Shown here in pieces: positions 51,613 to 60,182 of a DNA stretch of 64,000 bases. The position numbers and the translations under genes were made by a program. Position 1 is the first letter of the stretch; every line of letters begins with the position of its first letter. Below the pieces are notes generated by a model. That model saw only the letters and a program-made list of their open reading frames with translations, made no database searches and was not told the origin of the DNA. Source of the DNA: Cellulomonas terrae (GTDB lineage: Bacteria > Actinomycetota > Actinomycetes > Actinomycetales > Cellulomonadaceae); contig NZ_BJWH01000001.1 of assembly GCF_007990265.1 (NCBI RefSeq), positions 248,001 through 312,000 on the forward strand, given 5' to 3'.

Positions 51613-52958
51613 CGGTCCACCCCTCCCAGCACCGGGTCGAGGGACGCGACGGCGACGACGACGTCGGCCACCTGTCCGCCCTCGCACATGATCGACGTGG
51701 CCTGCAGGTTGTTGAACGACGGGTCCCGGAAGTGCGCACGGTACGGGCGCGTCCCTCCGTCGGACACCAGGTGCACGCCGAGCTCGCCGCGGGGGTGCTC
51801 CACCGTCTGGAACACCTGGCCGGCCGGCACGCGGAAGCCCTCGGTGACCAGCTTGAAGTGGTGGATCAGCGCCTCCATCGAGGTGCCCATGATCTCCCGG
51901 ATGTGGTCCAGGGAGTTGCCCATGCCGTCCGAGCCGATGGCCATCTGCGCAGGCCAGGCCACCTTCTTGTCCTCGACCATGACCGGGCCGGGGCCGATCT
52001 TCTGGAGGCGGTCCAGGGTCTGCTCGACGATCCTCATCGACTGGTAGCACTCCTCGACGCGCAGGACGAGACGCCCCCAAGAATCTGCAGTGTCGGCGGT
52101 CGGAACGTCGAAGTCGTACGTCTCGTAGCCGCAGTACGGGTTGGCCTTGCGCACGTCGTACGGCAGGCCCGCCGACCGCAGCACCGGTCCCGTGACGCCC
52201 AGCGCCATGCACCCGGACAGGCCCAGGTAGCCGACGTCCTTGAGGCGCAGGTGCAGGATCGGGTTGGCCATCATGAGGTCTTCGAGCTGCTTGAAGTAGC
52301 CACGGACGGTGACGAGGGTCTCGCGGATCGTGTCGATCGCCCCCGGCGGGATGTCCTGCGCGACGCCGCCCGGGCGGATGTACGCGTGGTTCATGCGCAG
52401 CCCGGAGATCAGCTCGAAGATCTTGAGGATCTCCTCGCGGGCGGTGAAGCCCACGGTCATGATCGTCGTCGCGCCCAGCTCGTTGCCGCCCGTGGCCAGG
52501 CACACCAGGTGCGACGTGATCCGGTTGAGCTCCATCATCAGCACCCGGATGACCGTCGCCCGCTCGGGGACGTCGTCCGTGATGCCCAGCAGCTTCTCGA
52601 CCGCCAGGCAGTACGCGGCCTCCTGGAACAGGGGCGCCACGTAGTCCATGCGCGTGCAGAAGGTCACGCCCTGGGTCCAGGTGCGGAACTCCATGTTCTT
52701 CTCGATGCCGGTGTGCAGGTAGCCGATGCCCGCGCGGGCCTCGGTCACCGTCTCGCCGTCGATCTCGAGCATGAGCCGGAGCACGCCGTGGGTCGACGGG
52801 TGCTGCGGGCCCATGTTGACGACGATCCGCTCCTCGCCGAGGCGGGCTGCCTCCTCGGCGATGTCGGACCAGTCGCCGCCCGACGCCTCGAACGACGGGA
52901 CGCCCTCGGCGTCCGCATCGACGACGTGGGCCGTGCTGTGGGGTGTCTGGGTGGTCAT
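51609..52958 (-). CDS. nuoD: NADH-quinone oxidoreductase subunit D
   Basis: 449 residues from ATG 52958, overlapping nuoC by 4 bases; separate NuoC and NuoD, not the fused NuoCD of E. coli. Conserved [22 protein letters not shown] with the quinone-binding His, and the NiFe-hydrogenase-like core ending in [25 protein letters not shown]. The 49-kDa homologue that forms the quinone pocket with NuoB. Confidence 0.97.
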   Translation of the reverse strand: MTTQTPHSTAHVVDADAEGVPSFEASGGDWSDIAEEAARLGEERIVVNMGPQHPSTHGVLRLMLEIDGETVTEARAGIGYLHTGIEKNMEFRTWTQGVTFCTRMDYVAPLFQEAAYCLAVEKLLGITDDVPERATVIRVLMMELNRITSHLVCLATGGNELGATTIMTVGFTAREEILKIFELISGLRMNHAYIRPGGVAQDIPPGAIDTIRETLVTVRGYFKQLEDLMMANPILHLRLKDVGYLGLSGCMALGVTGPVLRSAGLPYDVRKANPYCGYETYDFDVPTADTADSWGRLVLRVEECYQSMRIVEQTLDRLQKIGPGPVMVEDKKVAWPAQMAIGSDGMGNSLDHIREIMGTSMEALIHHFKLVTEGFRVPAGQVFQTVEHPRGELGVHLVSDGGTRPYRAHFRDPSFNNLQATSIMCEGGQVADVVVAVASLDPVLGGVDR

Positions 52959-53740
52959 CGGTACGACCTCCGCTGGTCCGGGGGCGGGATGGTGGCGCCC
53001 TTGTACTCGACCGGGATACCGCCGAGGGGGTAGTCCTTGCGCTGCGGGTGGCCCGGCCAGTCGTCGGGCATCTCGATGCGCGCCAGCGCGGGGTGACCGT
53101 CGAAGATCATCCCGAAGAAGTCGTACGTCTCGCGCTCGTGCCAGTCGTTGGTCGGGTAGACCGAGACCGTCGACGGCAGGTGGGGGTCGGAGTCGGGGAC
53201 CGCGACCTCGAGCCGGAGCCGGCGCGAGTGGGTCACCGAGACCAGGTGGTAGACGGCGTGCAGCTCGCGGCCGGCGTCGTGGGGGTAGTGCACGCCCGAG
53301 ACGCCGAGGCTGAGCTCGAACCGCAGGTCCTGGTCGTCCCGCAGCGCCTGCGCCACCTCGACGAGGTGCTCGCGCGCGACGTGCAGGGTGAGCTCCTCGC
53401 GGTCGACGACCACCGACTCGACGGCGTTCGCGTACCCCGTCCCCGACCCGTCGAGGAGCTCGACGAGGATGTCGACGACCTCGTCGAACCAACCGCCGTA
53501 CGGCCGGTCGCTCGGGCCGGGCAGCGCGATCGCGGTGACCAGCCCGCCGTAGCCCGACGTGTCCCCCGTGCCGCTCGCGCCGAACATGCCGCGCCGCACG
53601 TCCACGATCTCGATCGGTCGACGGTCGGCCGGGATGTTCTGCGCGCCCGCCTCGAGGGCGGCCTCGGTGTGGGTCTGCCCCTCGGTCGAGCCGGCGCCCG
53701 GCTTCGCGGCCCGGGCGGCGTCAGCCTTGTGGTCGGTCAC
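52955..53740 (-). CDS. nuoC: NADH-quinone oxidoreductase subunit C
   Basis: 261 residues from GTG 53740, overlapping the nuoB stop as GTGA. The 30-kDa core is visible: [18 protein letters not shown], then [22 protein letters not shown] and a C-terminal [17 protein letters not shown]. The first 80 residues are a variable, partly disordered extension. Scaffold subunit contacting NuoD. Confidence 0.95.
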   Translation of the reverse strand: MTDHKADAARAAKPGAGSTEGQTHTEAALEAGAQNIPADRRPIEIVDVRRGMFGASGTGDTSGYGGLVTAIALPGPSDRPYGGWFDEVVDILVELLDGSGTGYANAVESVVVDREELTLHVAREHLVEVAQALRDDQDLRFELSLGVSGVHYPHDAGRELHAVYHLVSVTHSRRLRLEVAVPDSDPHLPSTVSVYPTNDWHERETYDFFGMIFDGHPALARIEMPDDWPGHPQRKDYPLGGIPVEYKGATIPPPDQRRSYR

Positions 53741-54288
53741 TTCAGCAGCCCCGTCATCTGCGACGTCGGCGTCGCGGCCAGCGCGGCGGCCTCGGCGGCC
53801 GCGGCCGCGGCCGCGCGGTTGGCGCCCAGCGGCTCGTTCTGGATCTGCTCGTGCAGCGCCAGGATGGCGTTGATCAGCATCTCCGGACGCGGCGGGCAGC
53901 CGGGCAGGTAGATGTCGACCGGGACGATGTGGTCGACGCCCTGCACGATCGCGTAGTTGTTGAACATGCCGCCGGAGCTCGCGCAGACGCCCATGGAGAG
54001 CACCCACTTGGGCTCGGACATCTGGTCGTACACCTGACGCACGACGGGCGCCATCTTCTGGCTCACGCGGCCCGCGACGATCATGAGGTCCGCCTGGCGC
54101 GGCGACGCCCGGAACACCTCCATGCCGAACCGGGAGAGGTCGTACCTGGGGGCGCCCGCGGCCATCATCTCGATGGCGCAGCAGGCCAGGCCGAACGTCA
54201 CGGGCCACAGCGAACCCTTGCGGAAGTAGCCGACGATGTCCTCGACCGTCGTCAGCAGGAACCCCGAGGGTGCCTCTTCGATGCCCAT
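53737..54288 (-). CDS. nuoB: NADH-quinone oxidoreductase subunit B
   Basis: 183 residues from ATG 54288, with GGAGG upstream. Cluster N2 ligands are present: the tandem Cys in [11 protein letters not shown], Cys in [12 protein letters not shown] and Cys in [13 protein letters not shown]2 is the last iron-sulphur centre before the quinone. The C-terminus carries an Ala-rich tail of about 25 residues. Confidence 0.97.
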   Translation of the reverse strand: MGIEEAPSGFLLTTVEDIVGYFRKGSLWPVTFGLACCAIEMMAAGAPRYDLSRFGMEVFRASPRQADLMIVAGRVSQKMAPVVRQVYDQMSEPKWVLSMGVCASSGGMFNNYAIVQGVDHIVPVDIYLPGCPPRPEMLINAILALHEQIQNEPLGANRAAAAAAAEAAALAATPTSQMTGLLK

Positions 54289-54315
54289 CTCAAACCTCCT
54301 GCGGAAGGGCCGGCG

Positions 54316-54678
54316 TCAGTCCCACTCGAACCCGCCGCGCTTCCACTCGTAGACGAACGGGACGGTGATGAGCACCAGGAACGCGATCATCGCGACGAGA
54401 CCGAACAGGGCCAGCTCCGCGAAGCTGACGGCCCACGGGTAGAGGAACACCACCTCGATGTCGAAGATGATGAAGGTCATCGCGACCAGGTAGTACTTGA
54501 TCGGGAACCGGCCGCCGCCGATGGCGTGCGGGGTGGGCTCGATGCCGCACTCGTACGCCTCGAGCTTGGCGCGGTTGTACCGCTTGGGTCCCAGGATCAC
54601 GCTCGAGCCGACGCCCCCGAGGGCGAGGACGGCGGCGATGCCCATGAGGAAGAGCAGCGGGACGTACGGGTTGTCCAT
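54316..54678 (-). CDS. nuoA: NADH-quinone oxidoreductase subunit A
   Basis: 120 residues from ATG 54678. Three membrane helices with the conserved loop YECGIEPTPHAIGGGRFPIKYYLVA and FDIEVVFLYPWAV carrying the membrane acidic residues. First nuo gene; 32 bases separate it from the flavoprotein gene upstream, so both are probably on one mRNA. Confidence 0.97.
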   Translation of the reverse strand: MDNPYVPLLFLMGIAAVLALGGVGSSVILGPKRYNRAKLEAYECGIEPTPHAIGGGRFPIKYYLVAMTFIIFDIEVVFLYPWAVSFAELALFGLVAMIAFLVLITVPFVYEWKRGGFEWD

Positions 54679-54710
54679 CGCGCGTCACTCCACTTCGTTG
54701 TGGTCGGGGG

Positions 54711-55988
54711 TCATGCTGCGGGGGCGATCCGGGCCAGGCCGGCGATGACCCGGTCCACCAGGTCACCGCCCTTCGGCTCGTAGCAGTCGGACAGGAGCTT
54801 GAGGACGAACTTCATCACCAGTGGTCGGGGCAGCCCGTAGCGCGTGCACACCCGCATGACCTCGGGGTGCTCGATCAGCCGCACGAACACCCGGCCGAGC
54901 GTGTAGTAGCCGCCCAGGTCGTCCTTCATGCGGCGCTCGTAGGTGGCGAACGCCCGCTCCCGTCCGGCCGCGGTGCCGCGGCTGAGCCCCTGGGCGATCG
55001 CGTCGGCCGCGACGCGTCCCGCCTGGAGCCCGTACGCGATGCCCTCGCCGTTGAACGGGCTGATCATCCCGGCGGAGTCGCCCGCGAGCAGGAGCCCGTT
55101 GCCGTACAGCGGCCCGCGGTTGAAGCCCATCGGCAGGGCCGCGCCCTTGACGGGGCCCACCTGGTTGTCGGGCGTGAACTCCCACTCGGAGGGCGCGTTG
55201 GCCATCCACGTGGCGAACAGCTTCTTGTAGTCGACCTTCGTGGCCGCGGCCGTCGAGGACACCGATCCCAGGCCCACGTTGGCCGTGCCGTCGCCGAGCG
55301 AGAAGATCCAGCCGTAGCCGGGCATGAGCCCGCCGGCGGCGTCACGGAGCTCGAGGTGGCTCTCCATCCACGGGTCGTCGTGCCGCGGCGTCCGGAAGTA
55401 GGTGCGGACCGCGACGCCCATGGGGCGGTCCATCCGCTTCTCCAGACCCATCCCCGTGGCGAGCCGCGCGGAGACCCCGTCGGCCGCGATGACCACCGGC
55501 GCGCGGTACGTGACCGTCTCGCCGTCGACCTTCGCGTGCACGCCCACCACCCGGCCCGAACGCTCGTCGCGCACGGGTCCCGTGACGGTGGTGCGCTCCT
55601 GCAGCTTGGCGCCCGCGGCACGCGCGTGCTCCGCGAGGGTGTGGTCCAGCGACATCCGGGACTTCGCGAGCCCGTACGACGGGTAGCTGGACAGCTCCGG
55701 CCACGCGAGCTCGAGGCGGTGACCTCCCCCGATCACCCGCAGGCCGACGTTGCGGATCCAGCCGTCCTGCTCCCGGACGGGCAGACCCATCCGCACCAGC
55801 TCGGCGACCGCGCGCGGCGTCAGACCGTCCCCGCAGACCTTGTCCCGCGGGAACTCCGACTTCTCCAGGAGCAGCACGTCCAGGCCCGCGGAGGCACAGT
55901 GGAACGCGGCGGCAGACCCGGCCGGGCCTGCGCCCACGACGATGACGTCCGCGTCATCGTGCGTAGCTCCCACCACCACTGACCCCAC
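54711..55988 (-). CDS. Geranylgeranyl-reductase-family flavoprotein, probable menaquinone side-chain reductase (MenJ-like)
   Basis: 425 residues from GTG 55988; the exact start is uncertain because several GTG codons cluster there and no clear ribosome binding site exists. FAD-binding VIVVGAGPAGSAAAFHCASAG, the motif EKSEFPRDKVCGDGLTPRAV, and GDSAGMISPFNGEGIAYGLQAG are classic for this family. In mycobacteria the homologue saturates one isoprene unit of menaquinone. Leading the nuo operon directly behind a Rex-type operator fits a quinone role; it could instead act on polar lipids or carotenoids. Confidence 0.85.
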   Translation of the reverse strand: MGSVVVGATHDDADVIVVGAGPAGSAAAFHCASAGLDVLLLEKSEFPRDKVCGDGLTPRAVAELVRMGLPVREQDGWIRNVGLRVIGGGHRLELAWPELSSYPSYGLAKSRMSLDHTLAEHARAAGAKLQERTTVTGPVRDERSGRVVGVHAKVDGETVTYRAPVVIAADGVSARLATGMGLEKRMDRPMGVAVRTYFRTPRHDDPWMESHLELRDAAGGLMPGYGWIFSLGDGTANVGLGSVSSTAAATKVDYKKLFATWMANAPSEWEFTPDNQVGPVKGAALPMGFNRGPLYGNGLLLAGDSAGMISPFNGEGIAYGLQAGRVAADAIAQGLSRGTAAGRERAFATYERRMKDDLGGYYTLGRVFVRLIEHPEVMRVCTRYGLPRPLVMKFVLKLLSDCYEPKGGDLVDRVIAGLARIAPAA

Positions 55989-55989
55989 T

Positions 55990-56005
55990 TGTGACGTTGT
56001 TCACG
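55990..56005. promoter_or_regulatory. Rex-type operator at the head of the nuo operon
   Basis: TGTGACGTTGTTCACG matches the actinomycete Rex consensus TGTGAA-N4-TTCACA at 10 of 12 symmetric positions with the right spacing. It lies between the predicted promoter and the first start codon, where bound Rex would block elongation or initiation. Rex is released by high NADH. Confidence 0.65.
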
Positions 56006-56019
56006 TACTGCTCTCGGCG

Positions 56020-56048
56020 AGTGTAACGAGCGCCACATGGGCTGTCTG
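56020..56048 (-). promoter_or_regulatory. Predicted promoter of the reductase-nuoA-N operon
   Basis: On the minus strand CAGACA (56043-56048) and TACACT (56020-56025) are 17 bases apart. Transcription would start near 56013, giving a leader of about 25 bases that contains the Rex-type site. Confidence 0.5.
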
Positions 56049-56206
56049 CGAAGGCTTTCCTAACCTCGTGGCAGCGTGTCCAGGACGTGGCGTGATCACC
56101 CGGTCGAGCGCGTGACGGAACCGCCACGACGGGGCGGTCGACGCCCATTGTTCACCCGGGCGGCGCATGCGGACACCCGTCCACCCTGGCGGGGGTGACG
56201 GACGGC

Positions 56207-56866
56207 TCAGGACTCGGCGCGGCGTGCGCGCCGGCGGGCGGCGAGGAGCAGGAGGAAGCCCGCCCCGACCGCGGCGGAGGCGACGCCCAGGGCACCCCCG
56301 AGGTCCGCACCGGTGTGCGCGAGACCACCGCGCGCGGAGGTCGTCGGTGGCGTCTGTGGCGTCTGTCGAGGCGTCGGCGTCGGTGCGGGGCCCACGCCCG
56401 TCTGGACGAGCGTGACCGAGTCCAGCACTGCCGCGACGCTCTCCTGCGAGACCGACTGCGACGACGCGGCGAAGGTCACGACCAGCGGGATCCGCGCGAC
56501 GGCGCCGGGCGCCAGGTCCGGCCCGTGCCAGCTGGTGCCGCCGGGCGCCGGCGTGCCGTCGATGACCAGCGAGAGGTCGGCCGCGAGCGACCCCGGGCCG
56601 ACGCCCAGGTCGTCGGCGACCTCGAGGTCGACGCGCGCCGGATCGCCCGAGCCGTTGCGCACCCACAGGACGGAAGTGAGGACGTCACCGGGGACGATGA
56701 CGCCGGGCGACGGGAACAGTCGCGTCGGGAGGGACGCCGTCCAGGTCGTCCCGTCGAGCGACACCTCGAGCGGGTCGGCCGCGTACGCCGGTCCGGCCGG
56801 GAGCGCCGTCAGGAGGCCGGCGAGCAGCCCGGCGCTCAGCAGGGCGGCGGCCCGCCGGCCGATCAC
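56207..56866 (-). CDS. Cell-wall-anchored surface protein with LAHTG sorting signal
   Basis: 219 residues from ATG 56866. Signal peptide (LLSAGLLAGLLTALPAGPAYA) to about residue 29, a beta-rich domain of about 120 residues (VIVPGDVLTSVLWVRNGSGDP), a Pro/Thr linker (APTPTPRQTPQTPPTTS), then LAHTG, a hydrophobic stretch and an RRRARR tail: the layout of a sortase substrate. It overlaps the signal peptidase gene by 4 bases. It likely anchors or caps the exported proteins encoded upstream. No sortase gene lies in the window. Confidence 0.88.
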   Translation of the reverse strand: MIGRRAAALLSAGLLAGLLTALPAGPAYAADPLEVSLDGTTWTASLPTRLFPSPGVIVPGDVLTSVLWVRNGSGDPARVDLEVADDLGVGPGSLAADLSLVIDGTPAPGGTSWHGPDLAPGAVARIPLVVTFAASSQSVSQESVAAVLDSVTLVQTGVGPAPTPTPRQTPQTPPTTSARGGLAHTGADLGGALGVASAAVGAGFLLLLAARRRARRAES

Positions 56867-57609
56867 CGGGACCGCCTGCCCACCAGGGAGAGGGCGAGGA
56901 GGATCCCGGCCACGGCGACCACCGCCACGAGGGCGCCCTGCGGCCGGCGCGGGGTGGGCCGCGGCGGCACCTCGAGCACGTCGTCGAGACCGGCCCGCAG
57001 GTCGGGCCCGAGATCGGCGGCCTGCTCGCCCGGAGCCTCCGCCTGCTCGACGCCGCCCTGCTTCCTACGGAGCCGGTCGCGCACCCCGCCGGCCACCAGC
57101 ACCACGCCGTAGAGGATGAGAGCGCCTGCGACCGCCTTGAGCAGCCAGCCGGGACGGTTCATGCCGACCCAGGTGTTCAGGTGCCCGAGGTAGGGCAGGT
57201 GGTACGCGACGACGCCACGCACCTGGACGGCACGCACCGGCTCGTCGTTGACGTCGTTGGCGTCGCCCCGGGTCACGAACACCCGCTCGCCCCCGGTCCC
57301 GAACCCCACGCCGACGACGCGGTGCGTCACGACCTCGGGCTCGTTGGAGCGCAGCTGGTAGGTCACCACGTCGCCGATGTCGATGGTGTCGGGGTCGACC
57401 GGCCGTGTGACGACGAGCGAGCCGGGCGGCATCGAAGGCTCCATGCTCCCGGTGAGCACGGTGAACGGGGTGGCACCGATGGCCAGCGGCACCACGATCA
57501 TCCCGAGGGCCACGAGGACGATCGCCACCAGCGCGAACGACGAGAACCCCGACCAGACGTGGTCCAGGAGGCGAGGGGTGCGTGCCTCGGGCGCGGTCGC
57601 GGTGTCCAT
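56863..57609 (-). CDS. SipW/ER-type signal peptidase I
   Basis: 248 residues from ATG 57609. Catalytic Ser55 in TGSMEPSMPPGSLVV and His96 in VVTHRVVGVG: the general base is His as in archaeal, ER and Bacillus SipW enzymes, not the Lys of ordinary bacterial signal peptidase I. The late motif FVTRGDANDVNDEPV carries the conserved Asp residues. Membrane helices at about 23-45, 155-175 and near the C-terminus. Its neighbours have matching atypical signal peptides, so they are its probable substrates. Overlaps the gene upstream as TGATG. Confidence 0.92.
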   Translation of the reverse strand: MDTATAPEARTPRLLDHVWSGFSSFALVAIVLVALGMIVVPLAIGATPFTVLTGSMEPSMPPGSLVVTRPVDPDTIDIGDVVTYQLRSNEPEVVTHRVVGVGFGTGGERVFVTRGDANDVNDEPVRAVQVRGVVAYHLPYLGHLNTWVGMNRPGWLLKAVAGALILYGVVLVAGGVRDRLRRKQGGVEQAEAPGEQAADLGPDLRAGLDDVLEVPPRPTPRRPQGALVAVVAVAGILLALSLVGRRSR

Positions 57610-58112
57610 CAGCAGTACATGTCCACGAAGCCGAAGAACGTGGCCTGCCCCTGCGCCGTCCTGGGCGCCGACGGGGCCGACGTCCACGTCGTCCCGGGGA
57701 ACACGTAGAACGCCTGCACGGTGATCGTCTGGACCTTCGTCCGGTCCGCGGTCGGGCCGAGCTGCGTCGCGTTGACCGTGACGGAGGTGGCGGTCGTGTC
57801 CCCGGCGGTCGGGAAGGAGAGGGCGGTGCCCGACGAGTTGACGAACGTCGCGCGGTACCGCACCTGGGTGGCGCCCGGCGGGAGCGGGATCGCCGGCCAC
57901 GAGACGACCACCGGGTCGTTCTGGAAGCTGAGCCCCGGTTCGCAGGTCGCCGTGATGACGGGGACCGGAGCCGTGGCGGCCGCACCGGTGACCGTGACCG
58001 TGCGGGTGGCCACCCAGTACGCCCAGGCGGCGCCCGACCCGACGAGCAGGAGCGAGAGGGTCGTCACGACGACGGCGACGACACGCGTTCGCGTGACGCG
58101 GGTCCCGGGCAT
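57609..58112 (-). CDS. Exported protein with atypical signal peptide, SipW-cluster member
   Basis: 167 residues from ATG 58112, which has GAGGGG upstream; ATG 58154 (overlapping the previous stop) is an alternative. N-terminal helix VVAVVVTTLSLLLVGSGAAWAYW is followed by a beta-rich domain resembling a fibronectin-type fold (VVVSWPAIPLPPGATQVRYRA). It has two cysteines, one at TATCEPG and one as the very last residue (FVDMYC), which could form a disulphide or a thiol attachment point. No family name can be given. Confidence 0.78.
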   Translation of the reverse strand: MPGTRVTRTRVVAVVVTTLSLLLVGSGAAWAYWVATRTVTVTGAAATAPVPVITATCEPGLSFQNDPVVVSWPAIPLPPGATQVRYRATFVNSSGTALSFPTAGDTTATSVTVNATQLGPTADRTKVQTITVQAFYVFPGTTWTSAPSAPRTAQGQATFFGFVDMYC

Positions 58113-58153
58113 CCGGACCACCCCCCTCTCGTCGTGCGGCCGTCCGGCTCGCA

Positions 58154-58618
58154 TCAATTGGTCGATCGGCTCTCGGCGGTGACCGGGATCGAGAGGGTCA
58201 CTGCCTGGCCGGGTGCGAGCGTGGCGCTCGCGGTGACCTCGACGCAGTGCTGCGGCGTCGCCGTGCCGGCCTGCACGGTCGCCTGGGCGAACGGCAACGT
58301 CAGCGGGGCGCCGCTGCACGCCGGTCCGGCGTACACCGTCACGGTGCCGCCGCCGACCGTCGCGGCGCCCACCCGGTACACCCATCGTCCGTTGCCCACC
58401 CGGGAGAGCTGCAGGACGCCGGTGCGCTTCTCGGACGGGTACATCCCCGTGAGGCTGAGCGTCTGAGCCGGCAGCCAGGTCGCGCTCAGGTCGAACGTCC
58501 CGGTCACGACCGGCCCCCCCGAGCCGACCTGCGCGCCCTGCGACCACGCGCCGTAGGCCGCGGAGCTCCCTACGAAGAGGAGCCCCGCGGCCACGACGGC
58601 GATCAGGCGGGCGCGCAT
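58154..58618 (-). CDS. Exported protein with atypical signal peptide, SipW-cluster member
   Basis: 154 residues from ATG 58618. Short N-terminal helix LIAVVAAGLLFVGSSAAYGAWS, then a beta-rich domain (VVTGTFDLSATWLPAQTLSLTG) with a cysteine pair (GPACSG and PQHCVEV) likely to form a disulphide. The Ala-Ala-Tyr-Gly-Ala-Trp junction resembles TasA/camelysin-type cleavage regions. Likely cleaved by the neighbouring SipW-type peptidase. Confidence 0.8.
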   Translation of the reverse strand: MRARLIAVVAAGLLFVGSSAAYGAWSQGAQVGSGGPVVTGTFDLSATWLPAQTLSLTGMYPSEKRTGVLQLSRVGNGRWVYRVGAATVGGGTVTVYAGPACSGAPLTLPFAQATVQAGTATPQHCVEVTASATLAPGQAVTLSIPVTAESRSTN

Positions 58619-58631
58619 GGTGAGGTGCTGG

Positions 58632-59231
58632 TCAGCTCTGCGTCAGGACGAGGTTGGCAGCAGCCAGGTTGACCGTCTGGTTCATCGTGTCGGCAGCGTC
58701 CGACCCGGCGGTGCCGGCGGCCCAGCTGACGACCGAGGTGACCTTGACGTCGAAGACCAGGTCGGCCGTGGCGGCGGAGCCCGACGCGACGGTGATCGTG
58801 TTCGTCCCGCTGCCGGTGACCCCGGTGGGGGGCGTCCCGACGACCGAGATCGTGGTCGTGGTGCCGGCGGCGAGCTTCGCCACCAGCGTCGGGTCCCCGG
58901 TGACCGCGGGGGCCACGTCGAGGGCACCGGTGAACGACAGGTGGTCGCCGCGGGCGGTCACCGTGAAGACCTGGCTCCGCGTCACCGAGTCACCCGGGAC
59001 GATCCGCGACGTCGTCGCGGAGAACGCGGGCGTCGTGGCGGGGTTCGTCCAGGACCACACCGGCGAGCCGGTCGCGTCGGTCTTCGCCACCACGGCGAGC
59101 TTGCCGGACGTCACGCTGGTCCCGGCGCCCACCCCGGTGCTGACGCGCCAGGCCGCCATCGTGCCCGCGCCGCCCAGCAGCAGCGCCACTCCTGCGCCTA
59201 CTGCGATGGCGCCCTTCGTCGTCTTGCGCAT
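58632..59231 (-). CDS. Alternate-signal-peptide exported protein (TasA/camelysin-like)
   Basis: 199 residues from ATG 59231, with GGGAGG 8 bases upstream. The N-terminus KTTKGAIAVGAGVALLLGGAGTMAAW is the characteristic alternate signal peptide of actinobacterial proteins that travel with SipW-type signal peptidases. The mature part has repeated strands and the camelysin-like feature IVPGDSVTRSQVFTVTARGD. Probably the first gene and major subunit of a surface polymer operon. The 59232-59411 interval upstream shows no gene. Confidence 0.85.
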   Translation of the reverse strand: MRKTTKGAIAVGAGVALLLGGAGTMAAWRVSTGVGAGTSVTSGKLAVVAKTDATGSPVWSWTNPATTPAFSATTSRIVPGDSVTRSQVFTVTARGDHLSFTGALDVAPAVTGDPTLVAKLAAGTTTTISVVGTPPTGVTGSGTNTITVASGSAATADLVFDVKVTSVVSWAAGTAGSDAADTMNQTVNLAAANLVLTQS

Positions 59232-59411
59232 GATCCATGCCTCCCGTAGCCGTGGCCGGGCTGCGCGCCGGCTTGGCTGGTGCGTCGGAAGCAGGACAAG
59301 CGTCCATGAGCGGTAAAGAGCTGTCTTCATCCGCCTTCACGCGGTCACACGGGGGTTACCACCCCCCGCACATCCGATTCGCCACGGCATCCGCGACAAC
59401 ACAGACACGTG

Positions 59412-60110
59412 TCACCCCAGAGGGCGGGTGCCTCGGTGCAGGGCCACGATGCCGCCGGACAGGTTCCGGTACGCCACGTGCTCCCAGCCGGCGTGCTTGA
59501 TGCGCAGACCCAGCGTGTGCTGGTCCGGCCACTCGCGGATCGACTCGGCGAGGTACACGTACGCGTCCGGCTCCTTGGACACCGCGCGCGCGACGGGCGG
59601 CAGCGCCCGCATGAGGTAGTTCTGGTAGACGGCCCGGAACGGCTTGAACGTCGGCCGGGAGAACTCGCAGACGACCAGCCGGCCGCCCGGCTTCGTCACG
59701 CGCAGCAGCTCGTCCAGGGCGGCGTCGACGTCCTTGACGTTGCGCAGCCCGAACGACATCGTCACCGCGTCGAACGACGCGTCGGCGAACGGCAGGTGCA
59801 GGGCGTCCCCCGCGACGAACGCGAGGTCCGGCCGGCGGCGCTTGCCGACGTCGAGCATCCCCACGGACAGGTCGCACGCGACCACCCGCACCCCGGCGTC
59901 CGCCATGGGCTCCGACGAGGTGCCCGTCCCGGCGGCCAGGTCCAGCACCGTCTCGCCGGGCTGCGCGTCGAGCGCCTTGAGCGTCGCCCGTCGCCACGCA
60001 CGGTCCTGGCCGAGGGAGATGACGTCGTTGGTCCGGTCGTAGCGGTGGGCCACCGCGTCGAACATGGCGGCGACGTCCTGAGGGTCCTTGTCGAGGGAGG
60101 CGCGGGACAT
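59412..60110 (-). CDS. menG: Demethylmenaquinone methyltransferase
   Basis: 232 residues from ATG 60110. SAM-binding motif [12 protein letters not shown], motif II around [16 protein letters not shown] and the UbiE/MenG hallmark [10 protein letters not shown], followed by [16 protein letters not shown]-terminal [25 protein letters not shown] is also diagnostic. It methylates demethylmenaquinone in the last step of the pathway. Divergent from menF with 72 bases between them. Confidence 0.96.
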   Translation of the reverse strand: MSRASLDKDPQDVAAMFDAVAHRYDRTNDVISLGQDRAWRRATLKALDAQPGETVLDLAAGTGTSSEPMADAGVRVVACDLSVGMLDVGKRRRPDLAFVAGDALHLPFADASFDAVTMSFGLRNVKDVDAALDELLRVTKPGGRLVVCEFSRPTFKPFRAVYQNYLMRALPPVARAVSKEPDAYVYLAESIREWPDQHTLGLRIKHAGWEHVAYRNLSGGIVALHRGTRPLG

Positions 60111-60169
60111 GTGTCCATCGTCGCAGGTCCGCAGCGCCTCTTCGACAGGGCGGACCCCGCGTCGAGGCC

Positions 60170-60175
60170 TACGCT
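60170..60175 (+). promoter_or_regulatory. Likely -10 element for leaderless menF mRNA
   Basis: TACGCT ends 7 bases before ATG 60183 and there is no ribosome binding site between. Confidence 0.4.
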
Positions 60176-60182
60176 GGAAGCG

